From: Macrostomum hystrix
Lineage: Eukaryota > Platyhelminthes > Macrostomidae
Reading direction: 5' to 3'
DNA: 64,000 nucleotides
Assembly: GCA_950097015.1 (NCBI GenBank)
Contig: CATNEN010000007.1
Location: 2,170,001-2,234,000, forward strand
Position numbers and translations under genes: made by a program. The notes under the pieces were generated by a model, which was not told where the DNA came from, did no database searches, and worked only from the letters and a program-made list of their open reading frames with translations. This document shows positions 19,179 through 34,100 of the stretch, piece after piece (position 1 is the stretch's first letter; every line of letters starts with the position of its first letter).

Positions 19179-22100
19179 GTAAGAAATACCAGCTTCCAAA
19201 AATACAATAAAAAGTATATATTCTACAAAACCTACATGGCCAAAAATTGGACTTTTACAGGAGCAGATGGACTGTGCTGCGGCCAACGCTTGCCTGAATG
19301 TGAGCAACTGCTTGAACAGGATGGCCGAGATGGAGCAGCAGTGTGCAGCAAATGACCAGGTGAGGTCTCTCTTTCTCGTGTCGATCGATATATTTGCAAG
19401 TTTCACGCCCTGTGCGCTCAGCTATAGCTAATGAGAAACTGCTTCCAATGACTAATAGGTATTTTGCGACACAATTGCAGAACTTTTGCGTAAAGCAAGG
19501 AGTGTGCTACAATCGGACGTTATACCTGCCCTACGCGACCTGCGACTATGGTAGCGACTATTGCAACACCTCGATAAGCGCCAACAGCAGTGGAGCTGGT
19601 GAAAAAGTTCGCTGCTATGCCGGATTCAACCTGTGCCTCACTCGGGAACAGTGCGTCGAAGCAGCCGCAAAGAGGTCGTGCCCCAGCAACGGGACCATCA
19701 TCACATCTGTCTCGTCGAGCAACTCCTGCTTTGTGCCGCCAGATGTGGAGCTTCGCTTTACCCTACTGGAACAGGCTGGCCCAGGTGTGATGAGGCTTGG
19801 CTCGCACCTGCTCGACAGCAGTCGCATCAACCAGGAAATTCAGCTAAACAGATCTATTGACAACAACAGCTGCGTGAGTGCGGATGCGCAGGCGCTTGCT
19901 GGCTACACTGGATCAAATGCTAGCCTGTCATGGGTGAAGCTGAGGATGCGTCTCATTGACAGGCAGGGCAGAGTGATTGCACAATGCCAGCCAACCTATG
20001 GATTCCTGCTGCCACCAAAGTCGCGTCCAGCAGCATCCGCATTCCCGACAGTTGTGCTGCAGAAGAACAGCACCGGAAGTGGCTACTACTACTACAGCGG
20101 CTACTACTACACCGACTACGTGTACCCGTCGAGTCTGCTGCGCACAGCTGCAAACGAATCGAATGCAACAGTGGCACCGTGGTGTGACACTCTTGGCGTC
20201 GCCGAGTTCCCTAGCTATGGACGAAACGCTGCTGCGCGACAGCTGTGTCGAGAGGCGCCAAGAAAGGCTGCCTACTGCTACATCGAGGCGCCGCCACTCT
20301 ACACAGAAGTAACACTCAGTGCATATTCCTACAATAATTTTGCTCCGGCGGTGCCACACAAATCTGGATACCTATTGTTGACGATGGAAAACGCGTACAT
20401 GTATGTCAACCTCAGACAGCCAGGAAGCGTGAGCCTAGTTTGTCGATCGTGGAACGGACTGCTGCCGACGCCCGACACGCCAGTAACTGACAATGACTAC
20501 TTTGGAGATGAGATTCTCCGCATCGGCTACAGTCTGCTCTGCGGCTACGGCAGTGAGCCGTGTCTGGCCACCAAGAATTGCATTGCCATCGGAAATCCAT
20601 GTCGCCGGAGCTTAAACTGCAGTCTAGCGGTGAGTTTTGAGGCTTGCAAAAGTAACAGTGCTGATTGGGGTGCTTCTCTGTTTTTGCTTCCTTCTGCGAC
20701 TGTTACATTGAAAGAGCATCATTTTTGCTATATTACAATTTCAAGGCTATAGAATCTGCTGACTAAATTAGGTTGAAAACTGAGCACATTCTATACGTAC
20801 ACTATACACTATACGTACACTAGCTTCAAGCGCCTCTCCCAGTGAATGCTAGGCGTCGATCGGCCAACCTAAAATGTGACTACTGTATGGCCAAACATTG
20901 GACTTTTACAGGAGCAGATGGACTGTGCTGCGGCCAACGCTTGCCTGAATGTGAGCAACTGCTTGAACAGGATGGCCGAGATGGAGCAGCAGTGTGCAGC
21001 AAATGACCAGGTGAGGTCTCTCTTTCTCGTGTCGATCGATATATTTGCAAGTTTCACGCCCTGTGCGCTCAGCTATAGCTAATGAGAAACTGCTTCCAAT
21101 GACTAATAGGTATTTTGCGACACAATTGCAGAACTTTTGCGTAAAGCAAGGAGTGTGCTACAATCGGACGTTATACCTGCCCTACGCGACCTGCGACTAT
21201 GGTAGCGACTATTGCAACACCTCGATAAGCGCCAACAGCAGTGGAGCTGGTGAAAAAGTTCGCTGCTATGCCGGATTCAACCTGTGCCTCACTCGGGAAC
21301 AGTGCGTCGAAGCAGCCGCAAAGAGGTCGTGCCCCAGCAACGGGACCATCATCACATCTGTCTCGTCGAGCAACTCCTGCTTTGTGCCGCCAGATGTGGA
21401 GCTTCGCTTTACCCTACTGGAACAGGCTGGCCCAGGTGTGATGAGGCTTGGCTCGCACCTGCTCGACAGCAGTCGCATCAACCAGGAAATTCAGCTAAAC
21501 AGATCTATTGACAACAACAGCTGCGTGAGTGCGGATGCGCAGGCGCTTGCTGGCTACACTGGATCAAATGCTAGCCTGTCATGGGTGAAGCTGAGGATGC
21601 GTCTCATTGACAGGCAGGGCAGAGTGATTGCACAATGCCAGCCAACCTATGGATTCCTGCTGCCACCAAAGTCGCGTCCAGCAGCATCCGCATTCCCGAC
21701 AGTTGTGCTGCAGAAGAACAGCACCGGAAGTGGCTACTACTACTACAGCGGCTACTACTACACCGACTACGTGTACCCGTCGAGTCTGCTGCGCACAGCT
21801 GCAAACGAATCGAATGCAACAGTGGCACCGTGGTGTGACACTCTTGGCGTCGCCGAGTTCCCTAGCTATGGACGAAACGCTGCTGCGCGACAGCTGTGTC
21901 GAGAGGCGCCAAGAAAGGCTGCCTACTGCTACATCGAGGCGCCGCCACTCTACACAGAAGTAACACTCAGTGCATATTCCTACAATAATTTTGCTCCGGC
22001 GGTGCCACACAAATCTGGATACCTATTGTTGACGATGGAAAACGCGTACATGTATGTCAACCTCAGACAGCCAGGAAGCGTGAGCCTAGTTTGTCGATCG

Positions 22101-25100
22101 TGGAACGGACTGCTGCCGACGCCCGACACGCCAGTAACTGACAATGACTACTTTGGAGATGAGATTCTCCGCATCGGCTACAGTCTGCTCTGCGGCTACG
22201 GCAGTGAGCCGTGTCTGGCCACCAAGAATTGCATTGCCATCGGAAATCCATGTCGCCGGAGCTTAAACTGCAGTCTAGCGGTGAGTTTTGAGGCTTGCAA
22301 AAGTAACAGTGCTGATTGGGGTGCTTCTCTGTTTTTGCTTCCTTCTGCGACTGTTACATTGAAAGAGCATCATTTTTGCTATATTACAATTTCAAGGCTA
22401 TAGAATCTGCTGACTAAATTAGGTTGAAAACTGAGCACATTCTATACGTACACTATACACTATACGTACACTAGCTTCAAGCGCCTCTCCCAGTGAATGC
22501 TAGGCGTCGATCGGCCAACCTAAAATGTGACTACTGTATGGCCAAACATTGGACTTTTACAGGAGCAGATGGACTGTGCTGCGGCCAACGCTTGCCTGAA
22601 TGTGAGCAACTGCTTGAACAGGATGGCCGAGATGGAGCAGCAGTGTGCAGCAAATGACCAGGTGAGGTCTCTCTTTCTCGTGTCGATCGATATATTTGCA
22701 AGTTTCACGCCCTGTGCGCTCAGCTATAGCTAATGAGAAACTGCTTCCAATGACTAATAGGTATTTTGCGACACAATTGCAGAACTTTTGCGTAAAGCAA
22801 GGAGTGTGCTACAATCGGACGTTATACCTGCCCTACGCGACCTGCGACTATGGTAGCGACTATTGCAACACCTCGATAAGCGCCAACAGCAGTGGAGCTG
22901 GTGAAAAAGTTCGCTGCTATGCCGGATTCAACCTGTGCCTCACTCGGGAACAGTGCGTCGAAGCAGCCGCAAAGAGGTCGTGCCCCAGCAACGGGACCAT
23001 CATCACATCTGTCTCGTCGAGCAACTCCTGCTTTGTGCCGCCAGATGTGGAGCTTCGCTTTACCCTACTGGAACAGGCTGGCCCAGGTGTGATGAGGCTT
23101 GGCTCGCACCTGCTCGACAGCAGTCGCATCAACCAGGAAATTCAGCTAAACAGATCTATTGACAACAACAGCTGCGTGAGTGCGGATGCGCAGGCGCTTG
23201 CTGGCTACACTGGATCAAATGCTAGCCTGTCATGGGTGAAGCTGAGGATGCGTCTCATTGACAGGCAGGGCAGAGTGATTGCACAATGCCAGCCAACCTA
23301 TGGATTCCTGCTGCCACCAAAGTCGCGTCCAGCAGCATCCGCATTCCCGACAGTTGTGCTGCAGAAGAACAGCACCGGAAGTGGCTACTACTACTACAGC
23401 GGCTACTACTACACCGACTACGTGTACCCGTCGAGTCTGCTGCGCACAGCTGCAAACGAATCGAATGCAACAGTGGCACCGTGGTGTGACACTCTTGGCG
23501 TCGCCGAGTTCCCTAGCTATGGACGAAACGCTGCTGCGCGACAGCTGTGTCGAGAGGCGCCAAGAAAGGCTGCCTACTGCTACATCGAGGCGCCGCCACT
23601 CTACACAGAAGTAACACTCAGTGCATATTCCTACAATAATTTTGCTCCGGCGGTGCCACACAAATCTGGATACCTATTGTTGACGATGGAAAACGCGTAC
23701 ATGTATGTCAACCTCAGACAGCCAGGAAGCGTGAGCCTAGTTTGTCGATCGTGGAACGGACTGCTGCCGACGCCCGACACGCCAGTAACTGACAATGACT
23801 ACTTTGGAGATGAGATTCTCCGCATCGGCTACAGTCTGCTCTGCGGCTACGGCAGTGAGCCGTGTCTGGCCACCAAGAATTGCATTGCCATCGGAAATCC
23901 ATGTCGCCGGAGCTTAAACTGCAGTCTAGCGGTGAGTTTTGAGGCTTGCAAAAGTAACAGTGCTGATTGGGGTGCTTCTCTGTTTTTGCTTCCTTCTGCG
24001 ACTGTTACATTGAAAGAGCATCATTTTTGCTATATTACAATTTCAAGGCTATAGAATCTGCTGACTAAATTAGGTTGAAAACTGAGCACATTCTATACGT
24101 ACACTATACACTATACGTACACTAGCTTCAAGCGCCTCTCCCAGTGAATGCTAGGCGTCGATCGGCCAACCTAAAATGTGACTACTGTATGGCCAAACAT
24201 TGGACTTTTACAGGAGCAGATGGACTGTGCTGCGGCCAACGCTTGCCTGAATGTGAGCAACTGCTTGAACAGGATGGCCGAGATGGAGCAGCAGTGTGCA
24301 GCAAATGACCAGGTGAGGTCTCTCTTTCTCGTGTCGATCGATATATTTGCAAGTTTCACGCCCTGTGCGCTCAGCTATAGCTAATGAGAAACTGCTTCCA
24401 ATGACTAATAGGTATTTTGCGACACAATTGCAGAACTTTTGCGTAAAGCAAGGAGTGTGCTACAATCGGACGTTATACCTGCCCTACGCGACCTGCGACT
24501 ATGGTAGCGACTATTGCAACACCTCGATAAGCGCCAACAGCAGTGGAGCTGGTGAAAAAGTTCGCTGCTATGCCGGATTCAACCTGTGCCTCACTCGGGA
24601 ACAGTGCGTCGAAGCAGCCGCAAAGAGGTCGTGCCCCAGCAACGGGACCATCATCACATCTGTCTCGTCGAGCAACTCCTGCTTTGTGCCGCCAGATGTG
24701 GAGCTTCGCTTTACCCTACTGGAACAGGCTGGCCCAGGTGTGATGAGGCTTGGCTCGCACCTGCTCGACAGCAGTCGCATCAACCAGGAAATTCAGCTAA
24801 ACAGATCTATTGACAACAACAGCTGCGTGAGTGCGGATGCGCAGGCGCTTGCTGGCTACACTGGATCAAATGCTAGCCTGTCATGGGTGAAGCTGAGGAT
24901 GCGTCTCATTGACAGGCAGGGCAGAGTGATTGCACAATGCCAGCCAACCTATGGATTCCTGCTGCCACCAAAGTCGCGTCCAGCAGCATCCGCATTCCCG
25001 ACAGTTGTGCTGCAGAAGAACAGCACCGGAAGTGGCTACTACTACTACAGCGGCTACTACTACACCGACTACGTGTACCCGTCGAGTCTGCTGCGCACAG

Positions 25101-28100
25101 CTGCAAACGAATCGAATGCAACAGTGGCACCGTGGTGTGACACTCTTGGCGTCGCCGAGTTCCCTAGCTATGGACGAAACGCTGCTGCGCGACAGCTGTG
25201 TCGAGAGGCGCCAAGAAAGGCTGCCTACTGCTACATCGAGGCGCCGCCACTCTACACAGAAGTAACACTCAGTGCATATTCCTACAATAATTTTGCTCCG
25301 GCGGTGCCACACAAATCTGGATACCTATTGTTGACGATGGAAAACGCGTACATGTATGTCAACCTCAGACAGCCAGGAAGCGTGAGCCTAGTTTGTCGAT
25401 CGTGGAACGGACTGCTGCCGACGCCCGACACGCCAGTAACTGACAATGACTACTTTGGAGATGAGATTCTCCGCATCGGCTACAGTCTGCTCTGCGGCTA
25501 CGGCAGTGAGCCGTGTCTGGCCACCAAGAATTGCATTGCCATCGGAAATCCATGTCGCCGGAGCTTAAACTGCAGTCTAGCGGTGAGTTTTGAGGCTTGC
25601 AAAAGTAACAGTGCTGATTGGGGTGCTTCTCTGTTTTTGCTTCCTTCTGCGACTGTTACATTGAAAGAGCATCATTTTTGCTATATTACAATTTCAAGGC
25701 TATAGAATCTGCTGACTAAATTAGGTTGAAAACTGAGCACATTCTATACGTACACTATACACTATACGTACACTAGCTTCAAGCGCCTCTCCCAGTGAAT
25801 GCTAGGCGTCGATCGGCCAACCTAAAATGTGACTACTGTATGGCCAAACATTGGACTTTTACAGGAGCAGATGGACTGTGCTGCGGCCAACGCTTGCCTG
25901 AATGTGAGCAACTGCTTGAACAGGATGGCCGAGATGGAGCAGCAGTGTGCAGCAAATGACCAGGTGAGGTCTCTCTTTCTCGTGTCGATCGATATATTTG
26001 CAAGTTTCACGCCCTGTGCGCTCAGCTATAGCTAATGAGAAACTGCTTCCAATGACTAATAGGTATTTTGCGACACAATTGCAGAACTTTTGCGTAAAGC
26101 AAGGAGTGTGCTACAATCGGACGTTATACCTGCCCTACGCGACCTGCGACTATGGTAGCGACTATTGCAACACCTCGATAAGCGCCAACAGCAGTGGAGC
26201 TGGTGAAAAAGTTCGCTGCTATGCCGGATTCAACCTGTGCCTCACTCGGGAACAGTGCGTCGAAGCAGCCGCAAAGAGGTCGTGCCCCAGCAACGGGACC
26301 ATCATCACATCTGTCTCGTCGAGCAACTCCTGCTTTGTGCCGCCAGATGTGGAGCTTCGCTTTACCCTACTGGAACAGGCTGGCCCAGGTGTGATGAGGC
26401 TTGGCTCGCACCTGCTCGACAGCAGTCGCATCAACCAGGAAATTCAGCTAAACAGATCTATTGACAACAACAGCTGCGTGAGTGCGGATGCGCAGGCGCT
26501 TGCTGGCTACACTGGATCAAATGCTAGCCTGTCATGGGTGAAGCTGAGGATGCGTCTCATTGACAGGCAGGGCAGAGTGATTGCACAATGCCAGCCAACC
26601 TATGGATTCCTGCTGCCACCAAAGTCGCGTCCAGCAGCATCCGCATTCCCGACAGTTGTGCTGCAGAAGAACAGCACCGGAAGTGGCTACTACTACTACA
26701 GCGGCTACTACTACACCGACTACGTGTACCCGTCGAGTCTGCTGCGCACAGCTGCAAACGAATCGAATGCAACAGTGGCACCGTGGTGTGACACTCTTGG
26801 CGTCGCCGAGTTCCCTAGCTATGGACGAAACGCTGCTGCGCGACAGCTGTGTCGAGAGGCGCCAAGAAAGGCTGCCTACTGCTACATCGAGGCGCCGCCA
26901 CTCTACACAGAAGTAACACTCAGTGCATATTCCTACAATAATTTTGCTCCGGCGGTGCCACACAAATCTGGATACCTATTGTTGACGATGGAAAACGCGT
27001 ACATGTATGTCAACCTCAGACAGCCAGGAAGCGTGAGCCTAGTTTGTCGATCGTGGAACGGACTGCTGCCGACGCCCGACACGCCAGTAACTGACAATGA
27101 CTACTTTGGAGATGAGATTCTCCGCATCGGCTACAGTCTGCTCTGCGGCTACGGCAGTGAGCCGTGTCTGGCCACCAAGAATTGCATTGCCATCGGAAAT
27201 CCATGTCGCCGGAGCTTAAACTGCAGTCTAGCGGTGAGTTTTGAGGCTTGCAAAAGTAACAGTGCTGATTGGGGTGCTTCTCTGTTTTTGCTTCCTTCTG
27301 CGACTGTTACATTGAAAGAGCATCATTTTTGCTATATTACAATTTCAAGGCTATAGAATCTGCTGACTAAATTAGGTTGAAAACTGAGCACATTCTATAC
27401 GTACACTATACACTATACGTACACTAGCTTCAAGCGCCTCTCCCAGTGAATGCTAGGCGTCGATCGGCCAACCTAAAATGTGACTACTGTATGGCCAAAC
27501 ATTGGACTTTTACAGGAGCAGATGGACTGTGCTGCGGCCAACGCTTGCCTGAATGTGAGCAACTGCTTGAACAGGATGGCCGAGATGGAGCAGCAGTGTG
27601 CAGCAAATGACCAGGTGAGGTCTCTCTTTCTCGTGTCGATCGATATATTTGCAAGTTTCACGCCCTGTGCGCTCAGCTATAGCTAATGAGAAACTGCTTC
27701 CAATGACTAATAGGTATTTTGCGACACAATTGCAGAACTTTTGCGTAAAGCAAGGAGTGTGCTACAATCGGACGTTATACCTGCCCTACGCGACCTGCGA
27801 CTATGGTAGCGACTATTGCAACACCTCGATAAGCGCCAACAGCAGTGGAGCTGGTGAAAAAGTTCGCTGCTATGCCGGATTCAACCTGTGCCTCACTCGG
27901 GAACAGTGCGTCGAAGCAGCCGCAAAGAGGTCGTGCCCCAGCAACGGGACCATCATCACATCTGTCTCGTCGAGCAACTCCTGCTTTGTGCCGCCAGATG
28001 TGGAGCTTCGCTTTACCCTACTGGAACAGGCTGGCCCAGGTGTGATGAGGCTTGGCTCGCACCTGCTCGACAGCAGTCGCATCAACCAGGAAATTCAGCT

Positions 28101-31100
28101 AAACAGATCTATTGACAACAACAGCTGCGTGAGTGCGGATGCGCAGGCGCTTGCTGGCTACACTGGATCAAATGCTAGCCTGTCATGGGTGAAGCTGAGG
28201 ATGCGTCTCATTGACAGGCAGGGCAGAGTGATTGCACAATGCCAGCCAACCTATGGATTCCTGCTGCCACCAAAGTCGCGTCCAGCAGCATCCGCATTCC
28301 CGACAGTTGTGCTGCAGAAGAACAGCACCGGAAGTGGCTACTACTACTACAGCGGCTACTACTACACCGACTACGTGTACCCGTCGAGTCTGCTGCGCAC
28401 AGCTGCAAACGAATCGAATGCAACAGTGGCACCGTGGTGTGACACTCTTGGCGTCGCCGAGTTCCCTAGCTATGGACGAAACGCTGCTGCGCGACAGCTG
28501 TGTCGAGAGGCGCCAAGAAAGGCTGCCTACTGCTACATCGAGGCGCCGCCACTCTACACAGAAGTAACACTCAGTGCATATTCCTACAATAATTTTGCTC
28601 CGGCGGTGCCACACAAATCTGGATACCTATTGTTGACGATGGAAAACGCGTACATGTATGTCAACCTCAGACAGCCAGGAAGCGTGAGCCTAGTTTGTCG
28701 ATCGTGGAACGGACTGCTGCCGACGCCCGACACGCCAGTAACTGACAATGACTACTTTGGAGATGAGATTCTCCGCATCGGCTACAGTCTGCTCTGCGGC
28801 TACGGCAGTGAGCCGTGTCTGGCCACCAAGAATTGCATTGCCATCGGAAATCCATGTCGCCGGAGCTTAAACTGCAGTCTAGCGGTGAGTTTTGAGGCTT
28901 GCAAAAGTAACAGTGCTGATTGGGGTGCTTCTCTGTTTTTGCTTCCTTCTGCGACTGTTACATTGAAAGAGCATCATTTTTGCTATATTACAATTTCAAG
29001 GCTATAGAATCTGCTGACTAAATTAGGTTGAAAACTGAGCACATTCTATACGTACACTATACACTATACGTACACTAGCTTCAAGCGCCTCTCCCAGTGA
29101 ATGCTAGGCGTCGATCGGCCAACCTAAAATGTGACTACTGTATGGCCAAACATTGGACTTTTACAGGAGCAGATGGACTGTGCTGCGGCCAACGCTTGCC
29201 TGAATGTGAGCAACTGCTTGAACAGGATGGCCGAGATGGAGCAGCAGTGTGCAGCAAATGACCAGGTGAGGTCTCTCTTTCTCGTGTCGATCGATATATT
29301 TGCAAGTTTCACGCCCTGTGCGCTCAGCTATAGCTAATGAGAAACTGCTTCCAATGACTAATAGGTATTTTGCGACACAATTGCAGAACTTTTGCGTAAA
29401 GCAAGGAGTGTGCTACAATCGGACGTTATACCTGCCCTACGCGACCTGCGACTATGGTAGCGACTATTGCAACACCTCGATAAGCGCCAACAGCAGTGGA
29501 GCTGGTGAAAAAGTTCGCTGCTATGCCGGATTCAACCTGTGCCTCACTCGGGAACAGTGCGTCGAAGCAGCCGCAAAGAGGTCGTGCCCCAGCAACGGGA
29601 CCATCATCACATCTGTCTCGTCGAGCAACTCCTGCTTTGTGCCGCCAGATGTGGAGCTTCGCTTTACCCTACTGGAACAGGCTGGCCCAGGTGTGATGAG
29701 GCTTGGCTCGCACCTGCTCGACAGCAGTCGCATCAACCAGGAAATTCAGCTAAACAGATCTATTGACAACAACAGCTGCGTGAGTGCGGATGCGCAGGCG
29801 CTTGCTGGCTACACTGGATCAAATGCTAGCCTGTCATGGGTGAAGCTGAGGATGCGTCTCATTGACAGGCAGGGCAGAGTGATTGCACAATGCCAGCCAA
29901 CCTATGGATTCCTGCTGCCACCAAAGTCGCGTCCAGCAGCATCCGCATTCCCGACAGTTGTGCTGCAGAAGAACAGCACCGGAAGTGGCTACTACTACTA
30001 CAGCGGCTACTACTACACCGACTACGTGTACCCGTCGAGTCTGCTGCGCACAGCTGCAAACGAATCGAATGCAACAGTGGCACCGTGGTGTGACACTCTT
30101 GGCGTCGCCGAGTTCCCTAGCTATGGACGAAACGCTGCTGCGCGACAGCTGTGTCGAGAGGCGCCAAGAAAGGCTGCCTACTGCTACATCGAGGCGCCGC
30201 CACTCTACACAGAAGTAACACTCAGTGCATATTCCTACAATAATTTTGCTCCGGCGGTGCCACACAAATCTGGATACCTATTGTTGACGATGGAAAACGC
30301 GTACATGTATGTCAACCTCAGACAGCCAGGAAGCGTGAGCCTAGTTTGTCGATCGTGGAACGGACTGCTGCCGACGCCCGACACGCCAGTAACTGACAAT
30401 GACTACTTTGGAGATGAGATTCTCCGCATCGGCTACAGTCTGCTCTGCGGCTACGGCAGTGAGCCGTGTCTGGCCACCAAGAATTGCATTGCCATCGGAA
30501 ATCCATGTCGCCGGAGCTTAAACTGCAGTCTAGCGGTGAGTTTTGAGGCTTGCAAAAGTAACAGTGCTGATTGGGGTGCTTCTCTGTTTTTGCTTCCTTC
30601 TGCGACTGTTACATTGAAAGAGCATCATTTTTGCTATATTACAATTTCAAGGCTATAGAATCTGCTGACTAAATTAGGTTGAAAACTGAGCACATTCTAT
30701 ACGTACACTATACACTATACGTACACTAGCTTCAAGCGCCTCTCCCAGTGAATGCTAGGCGTCGATCGGCCAACCTAAAATGTGACTACTGTATGGCCAA
30801 ACATTGGACTTTTACAGGAGCAGATGGACTGTGCTGCGGCCAACGCTTGCCTGAATGTGAGCAACTGCTTGAACAGGATGGCCGAGATGGAGCAGCAGTG
30901 TGCAGCAAATGACCAGGTGAGGTCTCTCTTTCTCGTGTCGATCGATATATTTGCAAGTTTCACGCCCTGTGCGCTCAGCTATAGCTAATGAGAAACTGCT
31001 TCCAATGACTAATAGGTATTTTGCGACACAATTGCAGAACTTTTGCGTAAAGCAAGGAGTGTGCTACAATCGGACGTTATACCTGCCCTACGCGACCTGC

Positions 31101-34100
31101 GACTATGGTAGCGACTATTGCAACACCTCGATAAGCGCCAACAGCAGTGGAGCTGGTGAAAAAGTTCGCTGCTATGCCGGATTCAACCTGTGCCTCACTC
31201 GGGAACAGTGCGTCGAAGCAGCCGCAAAGAGGTCGTGCCCCAGCAACGGGACCATCATCACATCTGTCTCGTCGAGCAACTCCTGCTTTGTGCCGCCAGA
31301 TGTGGAGCTTCGCTTTACCCTACTGGAACAGGCTGGCCCAGGTGTGATGAGGCTTGGCTCGCACCTGCTCGACAGCAGTCGCATCAACCAGGAAATTCAG
31401 CTAAACAGATCTATTGACAACAACAGCTGCGTGAGTGCGGATGCGCAGGCGCTTGCTGGCTACACTGGATCAAATGCTAGCCTGTCATGGGTGAAGCTGA
31501 GGATGCGTCTCATTGACAGGCAGGGCAGAGTGATTGCACAATGCCAGCCAACCTATGGATTCCTGCTGCCACCAAAGTCGCGTCCAGCAGCATCCGCATT
31601 CCCGACAGTTGTGCTGCAGAAGAACAGCACCGGAAGTGGCTACTACTACTACAGCGGCTACTACTACACCGACTACGTGTACCCGTCGAGTCTGCTGCGC
31701 ACAGCTGCAAACGAATCGAATGCAACAGTGGCACCGTGGTGTGACACTCTTGGCGTCGCCGAGTTCCCTAGCTATGGACGAAACGCTGCTGCGCGACAGC
31801 TGTGTCGAGAGGCGCCAAGAAAGGCTGCCTACTGCTACATCGAGGCGCCGCCACTCTACACAGAAGTAACACTCAGTGCATATTCCTACAATAATTTTGC
31901 TCCGGCGGTGCCACACAAATCTGGATACCTATTGTTGACGATGGAAAACGCGTACATGTATGTCAACCTCAGACAGCCAGGAAGCGTGAGCCTAGTTTGT
32001 CGATCGTGGAACGGACTGCTGCCGACGCCCGACACGCCAGTAACTGACAATGACTACTTTGGAGATGAGATTCTCCGCATCGGCTACAGTCTGCTCTGCG
32101 GCTACGGCAGTGAGCCGTGTCTGGCCACCAAGAATTGCATTGCCATCGGAAATCCATGTCGCCGGAGCTTAAACTGCAGTCTAGCGGTGAGTTTTGAGGC
32201 TTGCAAAAGTAACAGTGCTGATTGGGGTGCTTCTCTGTTTTTGCTTCCTTCTGCGACTGTTACATTGAAAGAGCATCATTTTTGCTATATTACAATTTCA
32301 AGGCTATAGAATCTGCTGACTAAATTAGGTTGAAAACTGAGCACATTCTATACGTACACTATACACTATACGTACACTAGCTTCAAGCGCCTCTCCCAGT
32401 GAATGCTAGGCGTCGATCGGCCAACCTAAAATGTGACTACTGTATGGCCAAACATTGGACTTTTACAGGAGCAGATGGACTGTGCTGCGGCCAACGCTTG
32501 CCTGAATGTGAGCAACTGCTTGAACAGGATGGCCGAGATGGAGCAGCAGTGTGCAGCAAATGACCAGGTGAGGTCTCTCTTTCTCGTGTCGATCGATATA
32601 TTTGCAAGTTTCACGCCCTGTGCGCTCAGCTATAGCTAATGAGAAACTGCTTCCAATGACTAATAGGTATTTTGCGACACAATTGCAGAACTTTTGCGTA
32701 AAGCAAGGAGTGTGCTACAATCGGACGTTATACCTGCCCTACGCGACCTGCGACTATGGTAGCGACTATTGCAACACCTCGATAAGCGCCAACAGCAGTG
32801 GAGCTGGTGAAAAAGTTCGCTGCTATGCCGGATTCAACCTGTGCCTCACTCGGGAACAGTGCGTCGAAGCAGCCGCAAAGAGGTCGTGCCCCAGCAACGG
32901 GACCATCATCACATCTGTCTCGTCGAGCAACTCCTGCTTTGTGCCGCCAGATGTGGAGCTTCGCTTTACCCTACTGGAACAGGCTGGCCCAGGTGTGATG
33001 AGGCTTGGCTCGCACCTGCTCGACAGCAGTCGCATCAACCAGGAAATTCAGCTAAACAGATCTATTGACAACAACAGCTGCGTGAGTGCGGATGCGCAGG
33101 CGCTTGCTGGCTACACTGGATCAAATGCTAGCCTGTCATGGGTGAAGCTGAGGATGCGTCTCATTGACAGGCAGGGCAGAGTGATTGCACAATGCCAGCC
33201 AACCTATGGATTCCTGCTGCCACCAAAGTCGCGTCCAGCAGCATCCGCATTCCCGACAGTTGTGCTGCAGAAGAACAGCACCGGAAGTGGCTACTACTAC
33301 TACAGCGGCTACTACTACACCGACTACGTGTACCCGTCGAGTCTGCTGCGCACAGCTGCAAACGAATCGAATGCAACAGTGGCACCGTGGTGTGACACTC
33401 TTGGCGTCGCCGAGTTCCCTAGCTATGGACGAAACGCTGCTGCGCGACAGCTGTGTCGAGAGGCGCCAAGAAAGGCTGCCTACTGCTACATCGAGGCGCC
33501 GCCACTCTACACAGAAGTAACACTCAGTGCATATTCCTACAATAATTTTGCTCCGGCGGTGCCACACAAATCTGGATACCTATTGTTGACGATGGAAAAC
33601 GCGTACATGTATGTCAACCTCAGACAGCCAGGAAGCGTGAGCCTAGTTTGTCGATCGTGGAACGGACTGCTGCCGACGCCCGACACGCCAGTAACTGACA
33701 ATGACTACTTTGGAGATGAGATTCTCCGCATCGGCTACAGTCTGCTCTGCGGCTACGGCAGTGAGCCGTGTCTGGCCACCAAGAATTGCATTGCCATCGG
33801 AAATCCATGTCGCCGGAGCTTAAACTGCAGTCTAGCGGTGAGTTTTGAGGCTTGCAAAAGTAACAGTGCTGATTGGGGTGCTTCTCTGTTTTTGCTTCCT
33901 TCTGCGACTGTTACATTGAAAGAGCATCATTTTTGCTATATTACAATTTCAAGGCTATAGAATCTGCTGACTAAATTAGGTTGAAAACTGAGCACATTCT
34001 ATACGTACACTATACACTATACGTACACTAGCTTCAAGCGCCTCTCCCAGTGAATGCTAGGCGTCGATCGGCCAACCTAAAATGTGACTACTGTATGGCC

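Noticed and set aside
19928-20359. 143-codon open frame on the minus strand of each repeat unit, recurring 16 times
   Set aside because: It overlaps exon b in antisense, its translation is Cys/Arg/Val-biased as expected from the reverse of a GC-rich exon, and it has no domain. Its recurrence only reflects the array.
19394-20752. 452-codon frame per repeat as a separate intronless gene
   Set aside because: The first 29 codons lie in the a/b intron and the last 41 in the inter-pair intron, both with strong splice sites at the borders. The exon parts are conserved in gene A while these parts are not.
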